A stretch of DNA of 64,000 bases from Lachancea mirantina (lineage: Eukaryota; Ascomycota; Saccharomycetes; Saccharomycetales; Saccharomycetaceae). Made by a program: the position numbers and the translations under genes. This document shows, piece after piece, positions 45,199 to 55,900 of this stretch (position 1 is its first letter; the number at the start of each line of letters is the position of its first letter). Location: positions 62,001 to 126,000 of the forward strand of contig LT598468.1 in assembly GCA_900074745.1 (NCBI GenBank). The letters are read 5' to 3'. The notes below the pieces were generated by a model. The model ran no database searches. It worked only from the letters and a program-made list of their open reading frames with translations, and was not told the DNA's origin.

Positions 45199-47247
45199 AT
45201 GGAAAATCAAACTACCTTTATTCTGTTAAGCTATTACCTTTCGAACTCTCTTCTGGAACAAGCTTTATCAATTTTGCAGAAATGTTCAAGATCTGAAACT
45301 GTCAGAAACGCTAAGGCCGTTCTGGTCTTTTGGCCCGCGTTGTCAGAACCGAGAACCGTATTGAAATTGATAGAGGCTCTTGAGTCGTCGCATGAGAGAG
45401 AAGGACAAGAATTTTGGGATGATATGCTTGATGATGAGATGAAACTTATCGTCGAGTTAGAAAGCGATGCTTTGTCGAAAAGGTACGACTCTGTTATGTG
45501 TTTTATCAATGATACGATTTCTTGTCAGGCGATAGAGATGACATCTGAAAACTGGTGTTTTGAATTAATAAAGGGTAAAATTCGCGGCTATGATAAACTC
45601 CTGGAGGATCCTTCGGCATATAAGGTAGTTTGGAACTCACATTTGGCAGAAAAATATCCGGATTTGCAGAGGTGGACTGTGGGCGTGGTTAAGCCTTTGG
45701 GTCACTTAAACGCACGTAGCAGTGATTTTCTAACCATTGAGTTATTTGAGAAGCTCAATTATTTCGAGGCTCTCGAACTGATGTGGTTTACAGCGCAGGA
45801 AAGTAATAGGTTTTTGACATTGAAATCGGTTCTGGCTTACGAAATAATACCTTTAATGAAATACAGAAAGTCGTTCGACTTCGTGGTAGAGCGAATATTC
45901 AGTTTGGAGACATTTAGTCTCCAATTTGAGTCCAACTACGAGCTATTGAAGTATTCTGTAGTGGAACTTAGTGACCAGTTTAATGATGATATTAAAATGC
46001 AGCTACAGGGGGTCGCTCTCGATATTTTATTCCAAAAGAGTAAAGAGATCAATTATATGTCATCAAGCGATCTGTCCCAAGATCTTTTGCAAATATTTCG
46101 AAAAGTCACTACTGTGACTGCAAGCAGCGAACTTCCGTCAATTGATGCACTCAGAGCCTACGCCCGGCTTATGCCTTTCTTACGGATTACTGATCTTAGC
46201 GAGATTCGCCGAATTACTCAAGAAACTGGAAATATTCAGAAATCATTCTTCTCCAGTGCCTTTATGAATATTTTAGAACAGGATGACAGAGCAAGCATTC
46301 TTGAGAGCTTCAACACTCTGTTAGAAGATAGAACTGTTTTTTCCATACCAATCGAGGACAAACGAAGACTAGCGGTCGATGCTCTTTTAACAAAGCGCCG
46401 ATTCGACATACTCAAACCTTTTGTCGAGAATTATCACCTCGATGTCGAACATGATCTTTTGAAGACTCATTTTTGGCACATATTTAACAGCTCTTCCGGA
46501 GGAAATTCTTTGAGGTCTGACGTCGCAGATGCCCGTGAAATTCTTAGTATGTTGACAGAGCCGGAGAGGTCGGGACTTGAAACTCTTCTAGAGGTCATCG
46601 AAGATCTTTCGCGTCACTCCTTGAGGTTGGGGCAAGGTAAAGAGCCACTCAAGCCATTGATTTTGATGGAATTCAAGAACAATGTTGTAGGCTTGATATC
46701 CGTTTTACTTGAACACAATACGGACCTCTACAAGGATGTTGATTTCACAAAAAGCATTGCCCAAGGGTTTTCGAGAGCTCTGAGCCCAGACATCGCCTTC
46801 GGGGAAAAAGAGTGTCTTGATCTTCTACGTCTTCATATTGAATTTGCGCTAGCAGATTTCGATTTCGAATTTGCATACGGCAGAGGTCAAGAATTGCTTG
46901 CGAGTCAGAACTGCAGCGAATACTGGCTTACGATTTTCCAGATAGGGAAATTCTTCGATCCAAGTTGGCCCGATAATGAAATTCCGACAGAAATCATTTA
47001 CCTACAGCTAGAAATATTAGGAAAGCTGTTGCATGTCTGTCCAGTGGAGGAAACCGAGGCCATTATTTCGCATTGGAGTGGGCTTGAATTAGAATTAGCC
47101 TCCCGAGATATTCTTGATGATGAATACTCTCTCAGAAATAACAAGTCTACTCAGAAATTCAAAAACATAATTTTGAAAGATGCCACCAACAGCGTTTCCA
47201 ATTTCCTATCCGGAAGTCTTAAATGGAGTCTGAGTGAGGGTAGATGA
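45199..47247 (+). CDS. SEC39: Dsl1 tethering complex subunit Sec39
   Basis: Sec39 is an alpha-solenoid subunit of the Dsl1 complex, which tethers COPI vesicles at the ER. From ATG 45199 (MENQTTFILLSYYLS) the product has 682 aa, against 709 in S. cerevisiae; the 23 residues before it come from a frame that opens at a TTG. The C-terminal block GKFFDPSWPDNEIPTEIIYL closely matches yeast GKFVDPNWVDNEIPTEIIVL. The remainder is all-helical without other motifs. It is convergent with PIF1, and the orthologue is YLR440C. Confidence 0.95.
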   Translation: MENQTTFILLSYYLSNSLLEQALSILQKCSRSETVRNAKAVLVFWPALSEPRTVLKLIEALESSHEREGQEFWDDMLDDEMKLIVELESDALSKRYDSVMCFINDTISCQAIEMTSENWCFELIKGKIRGYDKLLEDPSAYKVVWNSHLAEKYPDLQRWTVGVVKPLGHLNARSSDFLTIELFEKLNYFEALELMWFTAQESNRFLTLKSVLAYEIIPLMKYRKSFDFVVERIFSLETFSLQFESNYELLKYSVVELSDQFNDDIKMQLQGVALDILFQKSKEINYMSSSDLSQDLLQIFRKVTTVTASSELPSIDALRAYARLMPFLRITDLSEIRRITQETGNIQKSFFSSAFMNILEQDDRASILESFNTLLEDRTVFSIPIEDKRRLAVDALLTKRRFDILKPFVENYHLDVEHDLLKTHFWHIFNSSSGGNSLRSDVADAREILSMLTEPERSGLETLLEVIEDLSRHSLRLGQGKEPLKPLILMEFKNNVVGLISVLLEHNTDLYKDVDFTKSIAQGFSRALSPDIAFGEKECLDLLRLHIEFALADFDFEFAYGRGQELLASQNCSEYWLTIFQIGKFFDPSWPDNEIPTEIIYLQLEILGKLLHVCPVEETEAIISHWSGLELELASRDILDDEYSLRNNKSTQKFKNIILKDATNSVSNFLSGSLKWSLSEGR

Positions 47248-47381
47248 AAATTATTAATGATTTACAATAAGATGCCTTCTCTATGCACGTATTGGGTGTT
47301 GATTGGGTTAATCTGCTCATGTTTCACAAAATCTGTCTATGCTTTATCCTTTGTCTGTTGTCCCATTGAAGTATGTAAAAT

Positions 47382-49826
47382 TTATAACGCCGAGGAATTA
47401 TCCATAATCTCAATGTTCTTTCTGTTGTTCTTCTGCGCCAAGAGAAGGCTGATTCTGTCTACTGGTTGGCGCGTAACAGACTTTTTCGGTACTTTTGTAA
47501 TGGTTTTTGGAGCAAAATTCAATTTCGGTTGTATTCGAGTAGAGTTATCAAAACGCTTCTTGGCCTCATGTGCAGACGAGAGCGTCTTATAAAATTCTAT
47601 GACGCTCCCATGTGCCTGCACTTTCGAGCGATTGAAATTTAAGACTTGTAATCCACTTCTTGAGACTGCACGAGAAAGGGCAACGTAAGCTTGACCCTTT
47701 TCAAAAATTCTTCGCAAATCGACTTTTACTTTGGGCAAAGTTTGACCTTGAGATTTATGAATCGACAAAGCCCATGCCAGCATCAGTGGAAGCTGCACCC
47801 TAGACACAAGCGGTTTTTCATTTTCATCTTCTATTGCCCAGTCTTCTGGTCGGACCAGAACACACCTTGACGATCCATCTGGCGTCAGAAATCTAACCAA
47901 GGGTAATTTCCGAGCAGATGAACTTTCATGTAGTTCTTCAATGAGCCTTCTTTTCCGCTCGGCGTTTGCCATGGTTTGGGGATCGGTAGCGTCAATCCCA
48001 TCTCTTAAGAAATCAAAGATAGTTTCGCCCAATTTCTCTTCGGGTTCATCTTTATCTGATTTACAGAAAGTGCCCTTCAGCGTCTTTTTCCTTTTAACGC
48101 GCTGATTCGCATCATCTTCATCGTCAGAATGCATGTCGGGCAATCGCTTCCCAGAAAGTAGCACGTTAAGATCTCCTTCTTTCATATCTGGATTACTTCG
48201 TAGCTTTTCGTAAAACAAATAAGTATCGGAATCAATGAAATCTATAACCTTTCCGAGTGAGCCGTTCACCAATGTGTCATCTATGTTTTTTATCATCATA
48301 ACCTGTGCGCCAACCTTAAGTTGTAGTTCTCTTGGCGCCAAGAAATTGGCAAGCAGCTTTTCTTTCGCATCCACATCTGAAAGCTCTCCACCATCAATAG
48401 CCTGATAAAGTCTGACCCTTCCGGGCAAATTATAAAGTCTTGAATTGTTTGCTCTCTCGACCTCATTTCGCGTGCTGTATAGCTCCGCGGGTATGATTTC
48501 ATCGTCTGGCAAGGGCCTAGATAGCTTTTTGAATTCAAGTTCGGTTTCCGAATCGATGTTACCCATTCTCATATCATTAAGCATCTGAATGAACCGACCA
48601 TCCCCTTGCTGTCTGAAAACTTTTTGGAGCATAATGGTGGCATTGATAGAATCTTTCCACGCGCTCGAATCGAAGGCAAATTTGATCTCCTGATTTTGAT
48701 TTTTGTTAACAGGCGGTAGTTGGAAGAAGTCACCGGATAATATGATTTGGATACCTCCAAAAGGTGAAGAGTCTTTTCGGATTTTCTTTGCAACATGATC
48801 CAACTTATCCAAAAGCTCTCCATCAATCATGGAAACTTCATCGATGACGAGAGCTGAAATATTTTGCCATCTTAAGACATGTTTTTTAGATCTTTTCACC
48901 TTTTGAACTAGTTTAGACGGCTCCCCAATTCCAAGACCAATTCCCGCGAAAGAATGCACCGTGATTCCTCCGATACTACAGGCTGCCAGCCCCGTTGACG
49001 CTGTCACTGCCACACTTCCGTGTCCGTACATTCTTCTCAGGGTCTTTATAAGAACGCGTAAAAGAACAGATTTACCCGTTCCTGCGCTACCAGTGTAAAA
49101 AATATTAAGTCCCTGCTTCGCAAGCTCGATGACCGACTCTTGTTCCTCACTAAGAACCAACCCCTGTACTTGTTTCCGCGCAATTCCAGTCGAAGTTCGG
49201 CTCGCTGGTTCCGCGGAACCCTCTTTAGAATTATTCTCATGCATATTTGTTTGCTGCGTAAGAAATACAAGCTCATGATTTCGTGCCCTCAATGCAGGTC
49301 TTTTTGTGTCTTTTGTCACGTCAACTTCGTTAACTTCGTCCTTGCTCGACGGTACATAAGAGGCGTCTGAAGCTTGATATGAGCTTGCTAATGGTGTCTT
49401 GTCCTGGCTTGAACTTGTATCCAAATTCTTGCTCTCTGTGTGAACTTTATGATGTCTGCTAGCTAAATTCGTATTCTCATCGTCTAGCAACAAAGTCGCG
49501 GGCAGTTCTGCACGAACCGGGGCTTTCTGCTCCAGCAATATCATTAGATCATCGTCATCACTTCCTGATTCAAAGATTGTAGATTCCAATGTGTTTGTTG
49601 GTTTCAGTTTCACTTTCTTCAACGCAGGCTCGTCATCCCACTCGTCAGAGTCCGACAACAACTGACACAATTCGCTGCTATCCCAACTTTTGGCTCTCTC
49701 ATTTTGTAACGATGTTTGATAGTGCTGAGACAACTTCATTGTCAGCAAAACTCGGTGACTGTGAATGTTTCTCGTGATTCCAAATGGGCTCCTGATCCTG
49801 ATCCTGATCAATCTACCCAATTTCAT
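47382..49826 (-). CDS. PIF1: DNA helicase Pif1, nuclear and mitochondrial
   Basis: Pif1 is a 5'-3' helicase that unwinds G-quadruplexes, removes telomerase from ends and maintains mtDNA. From ATG 49826 the product is 814 aa. The first residues [20 protein letters not shown] form an arginine-rich amphipathic presequence, and a second ATG at codon 30 (49739) would give a nuclear form; this dual-start pattern is known in S. cerevisiae. Walker A GSAGTGKS is at 246-253. Walker B ([17 protein letters not shown]), the Pif1 signature region, [11 protein letters not shown] and a C-terminal [18 protein letters not shown] helicase block are all present. The N-terminal acidic [11 protein letters not shown] motif matches yeast LLSDSDDWEE. 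Confidence 0.97.
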   Translation of the reverse strand: MKLGRLIRIRIRSPFGITRNIHSHRVLLTMKLSQHYQTSLQNERAKSWDSSELCQLLSDSDEWDDEPALKKVKLKPTNTLESTIFESGSDDDDLMILLEQKAPVRAELPATLLLDDENTNLASRHHKVHTESKNLDTSSSQDKTPLASSYQASDASYVPSSKDEVNEVDVTKDTKRPALRARNHELVFLTQQTNMHENNSKEGSAEPASRTSTGIARKQVQGLVLSEEQESVIELAKQGLNIFYTGSAGTGKSVLLRVLIKTLRRMYGHGSVAVTASTGLAACSIGGITVHSFAGIGLGIGEPSKLVQKVKRSKKHVLRWQNISALVIDEVSMIDGELLDKLDHVAKKIRKDSSPFGGIQIILSGDFFQLPPVNKNQNQEIKFAFDSSAWKDSINATIMLQKVFRQQGDGRFIQMLNDMRMGNIDSETELEFKKLSRPLPDDEIIPAELYSTRNEVERANNSRLYNLPGRVRLYQAIDGGELSDVDAKEKLLANFLAPRELQLKVGAQVMMIKNIDDTLVNGSLGKVIDFIDSDTYLFYEKLRSNPDMKEGDLNVLLSGKRLPDMHSDDEDDANQRVKRKKTLKGTFCKSDKDEPEEKLGETIFDFLRDGIDATDPQTMANAERKRRLIEELHESSSARKLPLVRFLTPDGSSRCVLVRPEDWAIEDENEKPLVSRVQLPLMLAWALSIHKSQGQTLPKVKVDLRRIFEKGQAYVALSRAVSRSGLQVLNFNRSKVQAHGSVIEFYKTLSSAHEAKKRFDNSTRIQPKLNFAPKTITKVPKKSVTRQPVDRISLLLAQKNNRKNIEIMDNSSAL

Positions 49827-50091
49827 ACAAGGACAGCAGCGGGAGAAAAGTGACAAATATTTTCAAATTAACATAGAGAATTCAACACAGATATGGTTAC
49901 TGTCTCGAGAGCTTTTGCGAGAGTCCGCTTTCCCTAATAGTTGGATTCTTCTGGCGAAATGTTCAGGTGTTTACCTATATGTCAGTTGATGATCTTACGC
50001 GAAGATCATCACATCACTGCATACGCGAAACTCGAAGAAACGCATTTCATGATCTCTCGACCATAACAGTGATGAAGAAAGATGATCTTGC

Positions 50092-51240
50092 ATGTATAAG
50101 TACCAGTCCGTGAAGAAACTGCAGAACCATTTGTTGATGATAAAGTTCAACAAGATACTTTTCCAGCCGGGTGAATTGGTCATAGACAATGTTTTGCACT
50201 GTGGACAGGCCTTTAGATGGGTTTTTCACGAAGATTTGAGACAGTACTCAGCGAGTCTTAACGTTGGGGGAAAATACAGAATAGTGGTGGTGAAACAGGG
50301 TAAAGACAATTGCATAGAGTATGGAACCTTGGACACGATAGAAGAAGATGTCTTGCGTTCGTTTGTTGAAAGTTATTTCCGATTGGAAGTACCACTTTTA
50401 GATTTATTCGCTAAAGACTGGGCATTAAGAGACTCAAGATTGAAATCGAAAGCACCACTTGGAGTGCGGATCTTGGCCCAGGATCCCTGGGAAACGCTTG
50501 TTTCGTTTATATGTTCGAGCAACAATAATATTTCTCGGATTACGAAAATGTGTCATGCATTAAGTTCGAACTACGGTGACAAATTGGGTGTCTACAATGG
50601 AGTCGAACATTGCTCGTTTCCTTCGAGCGCACAACTTCTGGAACGAGCGTCAGAATCTGAATTGCGGACTTTGGGGTTTGGGTATCGGGCCAAATATATC
50701 ATGGGAACAGCTCAGAAAATGCAGGAACTTGCGAAAGGCATGCTGTCGGACACACCGCTTCTGGAAAACTGGAAAAAAACCTTGAACTATGAGCAGATCA
50801 GAGAAAATTTTATGGGGTTTCCTGGTGTTGGCCCCAAGGTTGCAGACTGCGTTTGCCTATCTGGAATGCGCTTAGACCATGTGGTACCCGTAGATGTGCA
50901 TATCGCTCGCATAGCACAACGGGACTACCGGTTTGTCTCTAGGAAAAGAGATTTATTCCAGTTGCAAGATATGTACAAAGATATGCCCATTACACGGAGA
51001 AAAATCAATTACGAGTTGGATTCTATCCGCATCATGTTCAAGGAATTATGGGGAGACTATGCCGGCTGGATTCAAGGCATCGTGTTTGCCCAGGAAATAG
51101 GCAAAACGCTTGGCGCTACCCAAGAAGGGACTATAAGCAAGAGAAAACTCGAGATAGAGGTGAAAGTAGAGGAAAAAGTTGGGACGGAGGTTGTGGCAAT
51201 GGAAATTAAAAGGAGGATCACGGAGAGTGTTCAAAGTTGA
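50092..51240 (+). CDS. OGG1: 8-oxoguanine DNA glycosylase Ogg1
   Basis: Ogg1 excises 8-oxoguanine paired with cytosine and nicks the strand through its lyase activity. The 382-residue protein has the N-terminal TATA-box-like domain (AFRWVFHEDL) and the HhH-GPD domain: ILAQDPWETLVSFICSSNNNI, the hairpin GFPGVGPKVADC with catalytic K249, and VPVDVH with catalytic D268. Both catalytic residues happen to have the same numbers as in the human enzyme. The C-terminal tail is basic. It is divergent from PIF1 across 265 bp; both proteins guard nuclear and mitochondrial DNA. Confidence 0.98.
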   Translation: MYKYQSVKKLQNHLLMIKFNKILFQPGELVIDNVLHCGQAFRWVFHEDLRQYSASLNVGGKYRIVVVKQGKDNCIEYGTLDTIEEDVLRSFVESYFRLEVPLLDLFAKDWALRDSRLKSKAPLGVRILAQDPWETLVSFICSSNNNISRITKMCHALSSNYGDKLGVYNGVEHCSFPSSAQLLERASESELRTLGFGYRAKYIMGTAQKMQELAKGMLSDTPLLENWKKTLNYEQIRENFMGFPGVGPKVADCVCLSGMRLDHVVPVDVHIARIAQRDYRFVSRKRDLFQLQDMYKDMPITRRKINYELDSIRIMFKELWGDYAGWIQGIVFAQEIGKTLGATQEGTISKRKLEIEVKVEEKVGTEVVAMEIKRRITESVQS

Positions 51241-51309
51241 AGGTAACATCATCTCTCTTGATAGGTATTTACATGACTTTAATGAACGGTTACAGACTGA
51301 ACAGCATAA

Positions 51310-52272
51310 TCAGAGTTCAGCAGTGGTGACAGCTGCTTGCTCTGCTTGGGCAGCAGCCAATTTCTGGACGTATTCGCCAACAGTGTCGAGTTCGTCGTAC
51401 CTTTTTACAGTTGACTTCTTTTCACGAAGCTCTTGAACGACCTGACAGGCTTCAACGGCAGCGCTTTCAGTATTTTCTGCCGTAAATATCACAAACGCCT
51501 CACCGGCATCTGAAATACTGTAGTTCGATCCTTCTAAGATAGACTCGATATCTGCGTTCCTTGCCGCAAATCTTTTCAATTTTAGGGTTGCAACATACTT
51601 CATTCCATCGACAAACTTGCGATCGACCCGGTTTTCGTCGATATATTCACTGATGCCAAAGATGCTGAATTGCAGACGTGCAAGCTTTTCAAATGCTTGT
51701 TGATCCTCGGAAGCCGGAGTAGCCAAAAATTCTTGCTCAAAATCTTGTAGAAAGCCCTCGCGGTATTTATCAAAATCTTTCTGGGCCTTGTCAAAAGCAT
51801 GATCCCGTTCGCTCAAAACATGCCTTATCCTCCACATCGTAGTTCTAATCTTCTCGGCCACGGTTTCATAGATTTCTTGATTAGATCCTATGTCGTTTCT
51901 TAACAAATGGTTTTCTCTGGCCAAGACGTTTCTTTCCTTCAAACATGTGTACCACAGCGAATGGAGGTCATCAAACGATTTTCTTCTTAATTCCGCCACC
52001 GTCCAAGGTCTCGAATCGGTATCTAGTTCATCGAACTTTCGCATGTACTTTTTGTCCGCAAAAAACTGCCATAAAGGATGATCGTCAGGAACCTGAACAT
52101 TTGACGTAGCAGGCGGGATGGGTGCCGTAACACGCAAATCATTGCTGTGATGTGCTTTCTGAGCCAAATTCGCAATAGGCTTGCCAACCGGCTGCTTTGG
52201 TTTGGGCTTTGTGTATCTGGTTCTGGCAGCTAACCGTATTGAAGTGTGCAATTCTCTTTTGGCCAGAAACAT
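51310..52272 (-). CDS. MRPL4: Mitochondrial ribosomal protein uL29m (MrpL4)
   Basis: A large-subunit mitoribosomal protein of 320 aa. The start ATG 52272 opens a presequence (MFLAKRELHTSIRLAARTRY). It is followed by KPKPKQPVGK and DHPLWQFFADKKYMR, which closely match yeast MrpL4 (FTKPKPKQPV, DHPLWQFFSNKKFIR). The uL29-like block FDDLHSLWYTCLKERNVLARENHLL comes next. The 19 residues upstream in the open frame lack an ATG. It is convergent with OGG1 and divergent from LSM3, and the orthologue is YLR439W. Confidence 0.97.
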   Translation of the reverse strand: MFLAKRELHTSIRLAARTRYTKPKPKQPVGKPIANLAQKAHHSNDLRVTAPIPPATSNVQVPDDHPLWQFFADKKYMRKFDELDTDSRPWTVAELRRKSFDDLHSLWYTCLKERNVLARENHLLRNDIGSNQEIYETVAEKIRTTMWRIRHVLSERDHAFDKAQKDFDKYREGFLQDFEQEFLATPASEDQQAFEKLARLQFSIFGISEYIDENRVDRKFVDGMKYVATLKLKRFAARNADIESILEGSNYSISDAGEAFVIFTAENTESAAVEACQVVQELREKKSTVKRYDELDTVGEYVQKLAAAQAEQAAVTTAEL

Positions 52273-52576
52273 TGCTAAAAGCCGATTAATTCTTGCGCAA
52301 TTCAGCTCAAAAATGATACAAATATCCAAACTACGCGGAACACCTCAGAACTCAACTTTGGAAATGATTTACGGGTCTCAGTATCCGGCCTTTTCGCCCC
52401 AAAATTTGTCGTTCTTTATCCTCCTGTCTTCAACCTTTGAAAATTTTTGTCCATCAATGATACCCGGATATCTTCACCAGTAATTTTCATCAAGAAAGCT
52501 TTGACAATTTAAACCTGGAAGAGGTTTCGGTACAATTCTCGCTGGCAGGGGACATATCGTTGTGCTCTGAAATATA

Positions 52577-52831
52577 ATGTCTTCTGATTCTCCATTGGAC
52601 TTGTTGAAACTGAACTTGGATGAGAAGGTATACGTCAAGTTGCGTGGAGCTAGGGAATTAACTGGTACTCTGCAGGCATTCGATTCTCACTGCAATATCG
52701 TCTTGTCCGATGCGGTAGAAACCATCTACGAGCTGGTAGAAAACGAATTGAAGTCAACCAAGCGCGAGGCCGAAATGATATTTGTTCGCGGGGATACGGT
52801 GACTTTGGTGACAACTCCATCAGACCAATAA
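52577..52831 (+). CDS. LSM3: Sm-like protein Lsm3
   Basis: Lsm3 is a subunit of the Lsm1-7 mRNA-decay ring and the Lsm2-8 ring on U6 snRNA. The 84 residues are a single Sm fold: Sm1 [28 protein letters not shown] with the RNA-binding D-x-H-x-N element, and Sm2 [11 protein letters not shown]. It is slightly shorter than the S. cerevisiae protein (89 aa). No intron. It is divergent from MRPL4, as in S. cerevisiae. Confidence 0.97.
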   Translation: MSSDSPLDLLKLNLDEKVYVKLRGARELTGTLQAFDSHCNIVLSDAVETIYELVENELKSTKREAEMIFVRGDTVTLVTTPSDQ

Positions 52832-52932
52832 CTAATGGATAATGACCACCACTGCTGGAGGTTTTCAGATGTATTGTATAGTTGTCTAATTTTTTAAAAT
52901 ATGCATTAATAGGGCCGGCATTGTAAGAATAA

Positions 52933-55900
52933 TCAGATACTGTTACGTCTCTGCATCATGCTGTAGGGCAGATTGCTGTCGCTGAAATCGGACGCGGAAC
53001 CTGGAATTGGAGGCATCTTGCCATCTGCTTCTAACTTTTGGAAAAATTCGAGCCCATACGCAGCACCAACCTCATAGATTTCCTCAAATTTAGCAAAATC
53101 TAGCGTTGCATAGCCCTCGATTGGTGGACGAATGTAAATAACTCCAGGGGTATTCTTAGCCTTTTCCAAAGCGTTGACTGAGGCTACATACCCTAACCGC
53201 ATTTGAATTTCAGCCATGTTTGGCACGTTGGGATGCGTGGAAAAGGGGTTCCATCTGTTGAAAACTATCCAAAAGCCGTTCAAGGAATCTCCATATCTCA
53301 ATGGCGTACGATCGTCTACTGAGCCCACGTCCACTGCCAGAATGGTTTTACAACCGCGTGCCTTCATTTCCCAGACGGGTAGATTGTCGACATAACCGCC
53401 ATCGAGAAGCATGGATCCATTGTCCTCGATTGGTGGAAGTAATCCTGCTAGAGACATAGAAGCTCTGATGTACCTCCATGCATACCCTGATGAATGGATT
53501 TCTTGAATTGACTCAGTTATGTTTGTCGAGTTACAGTAGTATTGTATCCAGAAGTCCTCTATTCGGATATCTCCGAATGCTTTCCATATTCCCCTATTAA
53601 ACTCGTGTCCGGTTGTGTATGATGTAACAGGCCACGTAAGGTCGGTCAGCATGCGCCAAATCGAGCTAAGACGACCAGCAAACTTTTTAACACGGCCATA
53701 AATGGGCACGAGGTCATAATCTTTTGCATAGAGACCTCCGATGAAGGCACCTATAGAGGTACCACCGATCATATCTATCGGAATTCCTTGCTCCTCTATG
53801 GCCTTCAAAACTCCAAGGTGACTAATGCCTCTCGCACCTCCGCCCCCGAGCACCAGTCCGATGGCTTGTCCTGAAAGTATTCGTGCCAGTCTCAGAAAGT
53901 CATTCTTATGAGAGTGTACTGGGGTGTAATATCGCTGCTTCTTGTAAATGTACTTCAGTGACAGATTCTCTACAGTCGCCTTAAGAGAATCTGGAAGCAA
54001 CCGCGATATATTCTCCTGCGTCTTTCTAGTTATTTTATTGATACGCTCTTTTTGACGGAATATGTCCATAATATTGCCTTGTAGCGGCGCAGACGTCTTC
54101 TCATCGTCTTGTAAAATGATGCTTGGGCTCGACATTTGAACGTGGTGCTCAGAATGAATCCAGATTCTGTTTTTGAGCCACTTATGTGTGAATCCTGGAC
54201 TGACATATCTTTCTTCGTGAAGAAATATAAGCTCTACTCGCGCGTTGGTTTTGGACTTAATGAGCAACCTCTCATATTCTCCTATATCAGTATCCATTGT
54301 TGCATAGGCAAGTAATAAAATGCAATCTCCTTGGGCTATGCATGTTTGAGTCCACGAGGAGTTGACGGGTGTGTCAGCGATATAAACGACAGTATCGTAA
54401 AGCTCTTCTAGCTCTGCAAAATAACCCGATTGCTTCAACTTGGAGAGTCCGTCGAATGCGTGCCGGCCTAGATGTGATAAGGTGGTGGATTGATTTAGTC
54501 CTATCGTTTTCCTTCCAACCTGCTTAAGCGCTGTCACTAGTCTGGAAGCAAAATCACCTACCGCAACACCTTGAGCGATTGGTAATATAGAAATGGTTCG
54601 ATAAGTCCGGCCACTGGCTTGTCCTGTTCTTTTATTATCGATCGTGCTCCCCTTCAGGGTTTCTGAAGGCGGAATTAATAGATTAAAATCATATCTGGTG
54701 TCATTTGAGCTGTTCTGTAAGGTAGTTTCTGTTGCATTCTGTTGCTGTAAAATCTTTCTCGCAACCAATCTACTGACCCGAATCATTATTGAAGGATGTT
54801 CAAGGGCTAGCAATTCGAATAAAGTTCGAGGAATACGTGCAAGCTCGGTTTCCCTAAGTGCAACCACTGAGGCCAAGCGGTTGATTGCAGTAAGGACTTC
54901 GACCTCTCCTACACTTTGTCCTTGAGCACATTCGCCCACAGTTTGAACGTTCCTAGAGCTGAGCAGTTCATCCCGTTTCCTCTTGCGCTTCGTTTCAACC
55001 TCTGCCTTCGGTGCTTTGCGGAGTTGACGCAATCTCCCACTCAAAACCACATATATAGCATTTGCTGGGTCGCCTTGATTGAATAATGTTTCGGAGGCCT
55101 CTAAATGGATCCACTCGAGAGCATAATCAAGCTTCAAAATCTTAGGGCTCAGGACCTTGCTCAAAGTTTCAGCTATCCGCAGATAAATCATAAAATATTT
55201 GTCACAAAGTCTCTCTAAAGTATCGGTGGGTAAAAGTCCCACGTAAAGATCTGTTTTGGCCCTAAGGGAGACAAACGATTTACATCCAATTAGAGCCGCC
55301 AGGTAACCACCAATTCCACCAGGGTTAACATTGTACAGAACCTGTTCCTTGCGATCGTCATCATCATTTTTACAGGCCACTTCCAAAGTTCCCGAGATGA
55401 CATAAAAGAGGCCTGTGTTAGTTTTATTTTGCTCAACAACTGTCGATCCTGCTCGAAAAAACATGGTCTGTAGACCTTGAGCAAATTCATTTTTGACGGT
55501 GTCGAAGTCTATGTTTTGAGGGACCTCCTCGCCGTGTTTTTTGCTTCTTTTCGAACTCCTTCCGTGCTTTATTGGAAATCTTTTGCTTGGGATGATGTGA
55601 TACTCCAGAGAAGACGGGAATTGGGATGATGTTCGAGAGGAGCTTAAAGATATCTCAGATGATCGTCTCATACTATTTGATAGATTACTCGTATTGGAGC
55701 TTGGTAATATGTTCTGCTTTGTAATTCCCAAATATGCGAAAATGCCCTCAATTAAAGCCATTCTCCATGACGACTCCTCAGTTTCGTCCTGAATGGCAGA
55801 AAACGTCCTGCGGCGGACATCATCATCAACAAGTGCGCTATTCATTGCGCTGCTTACGGCACTACTGGAGTTGTTTTGTTCTATTCCTGGGGAAGGAGAA

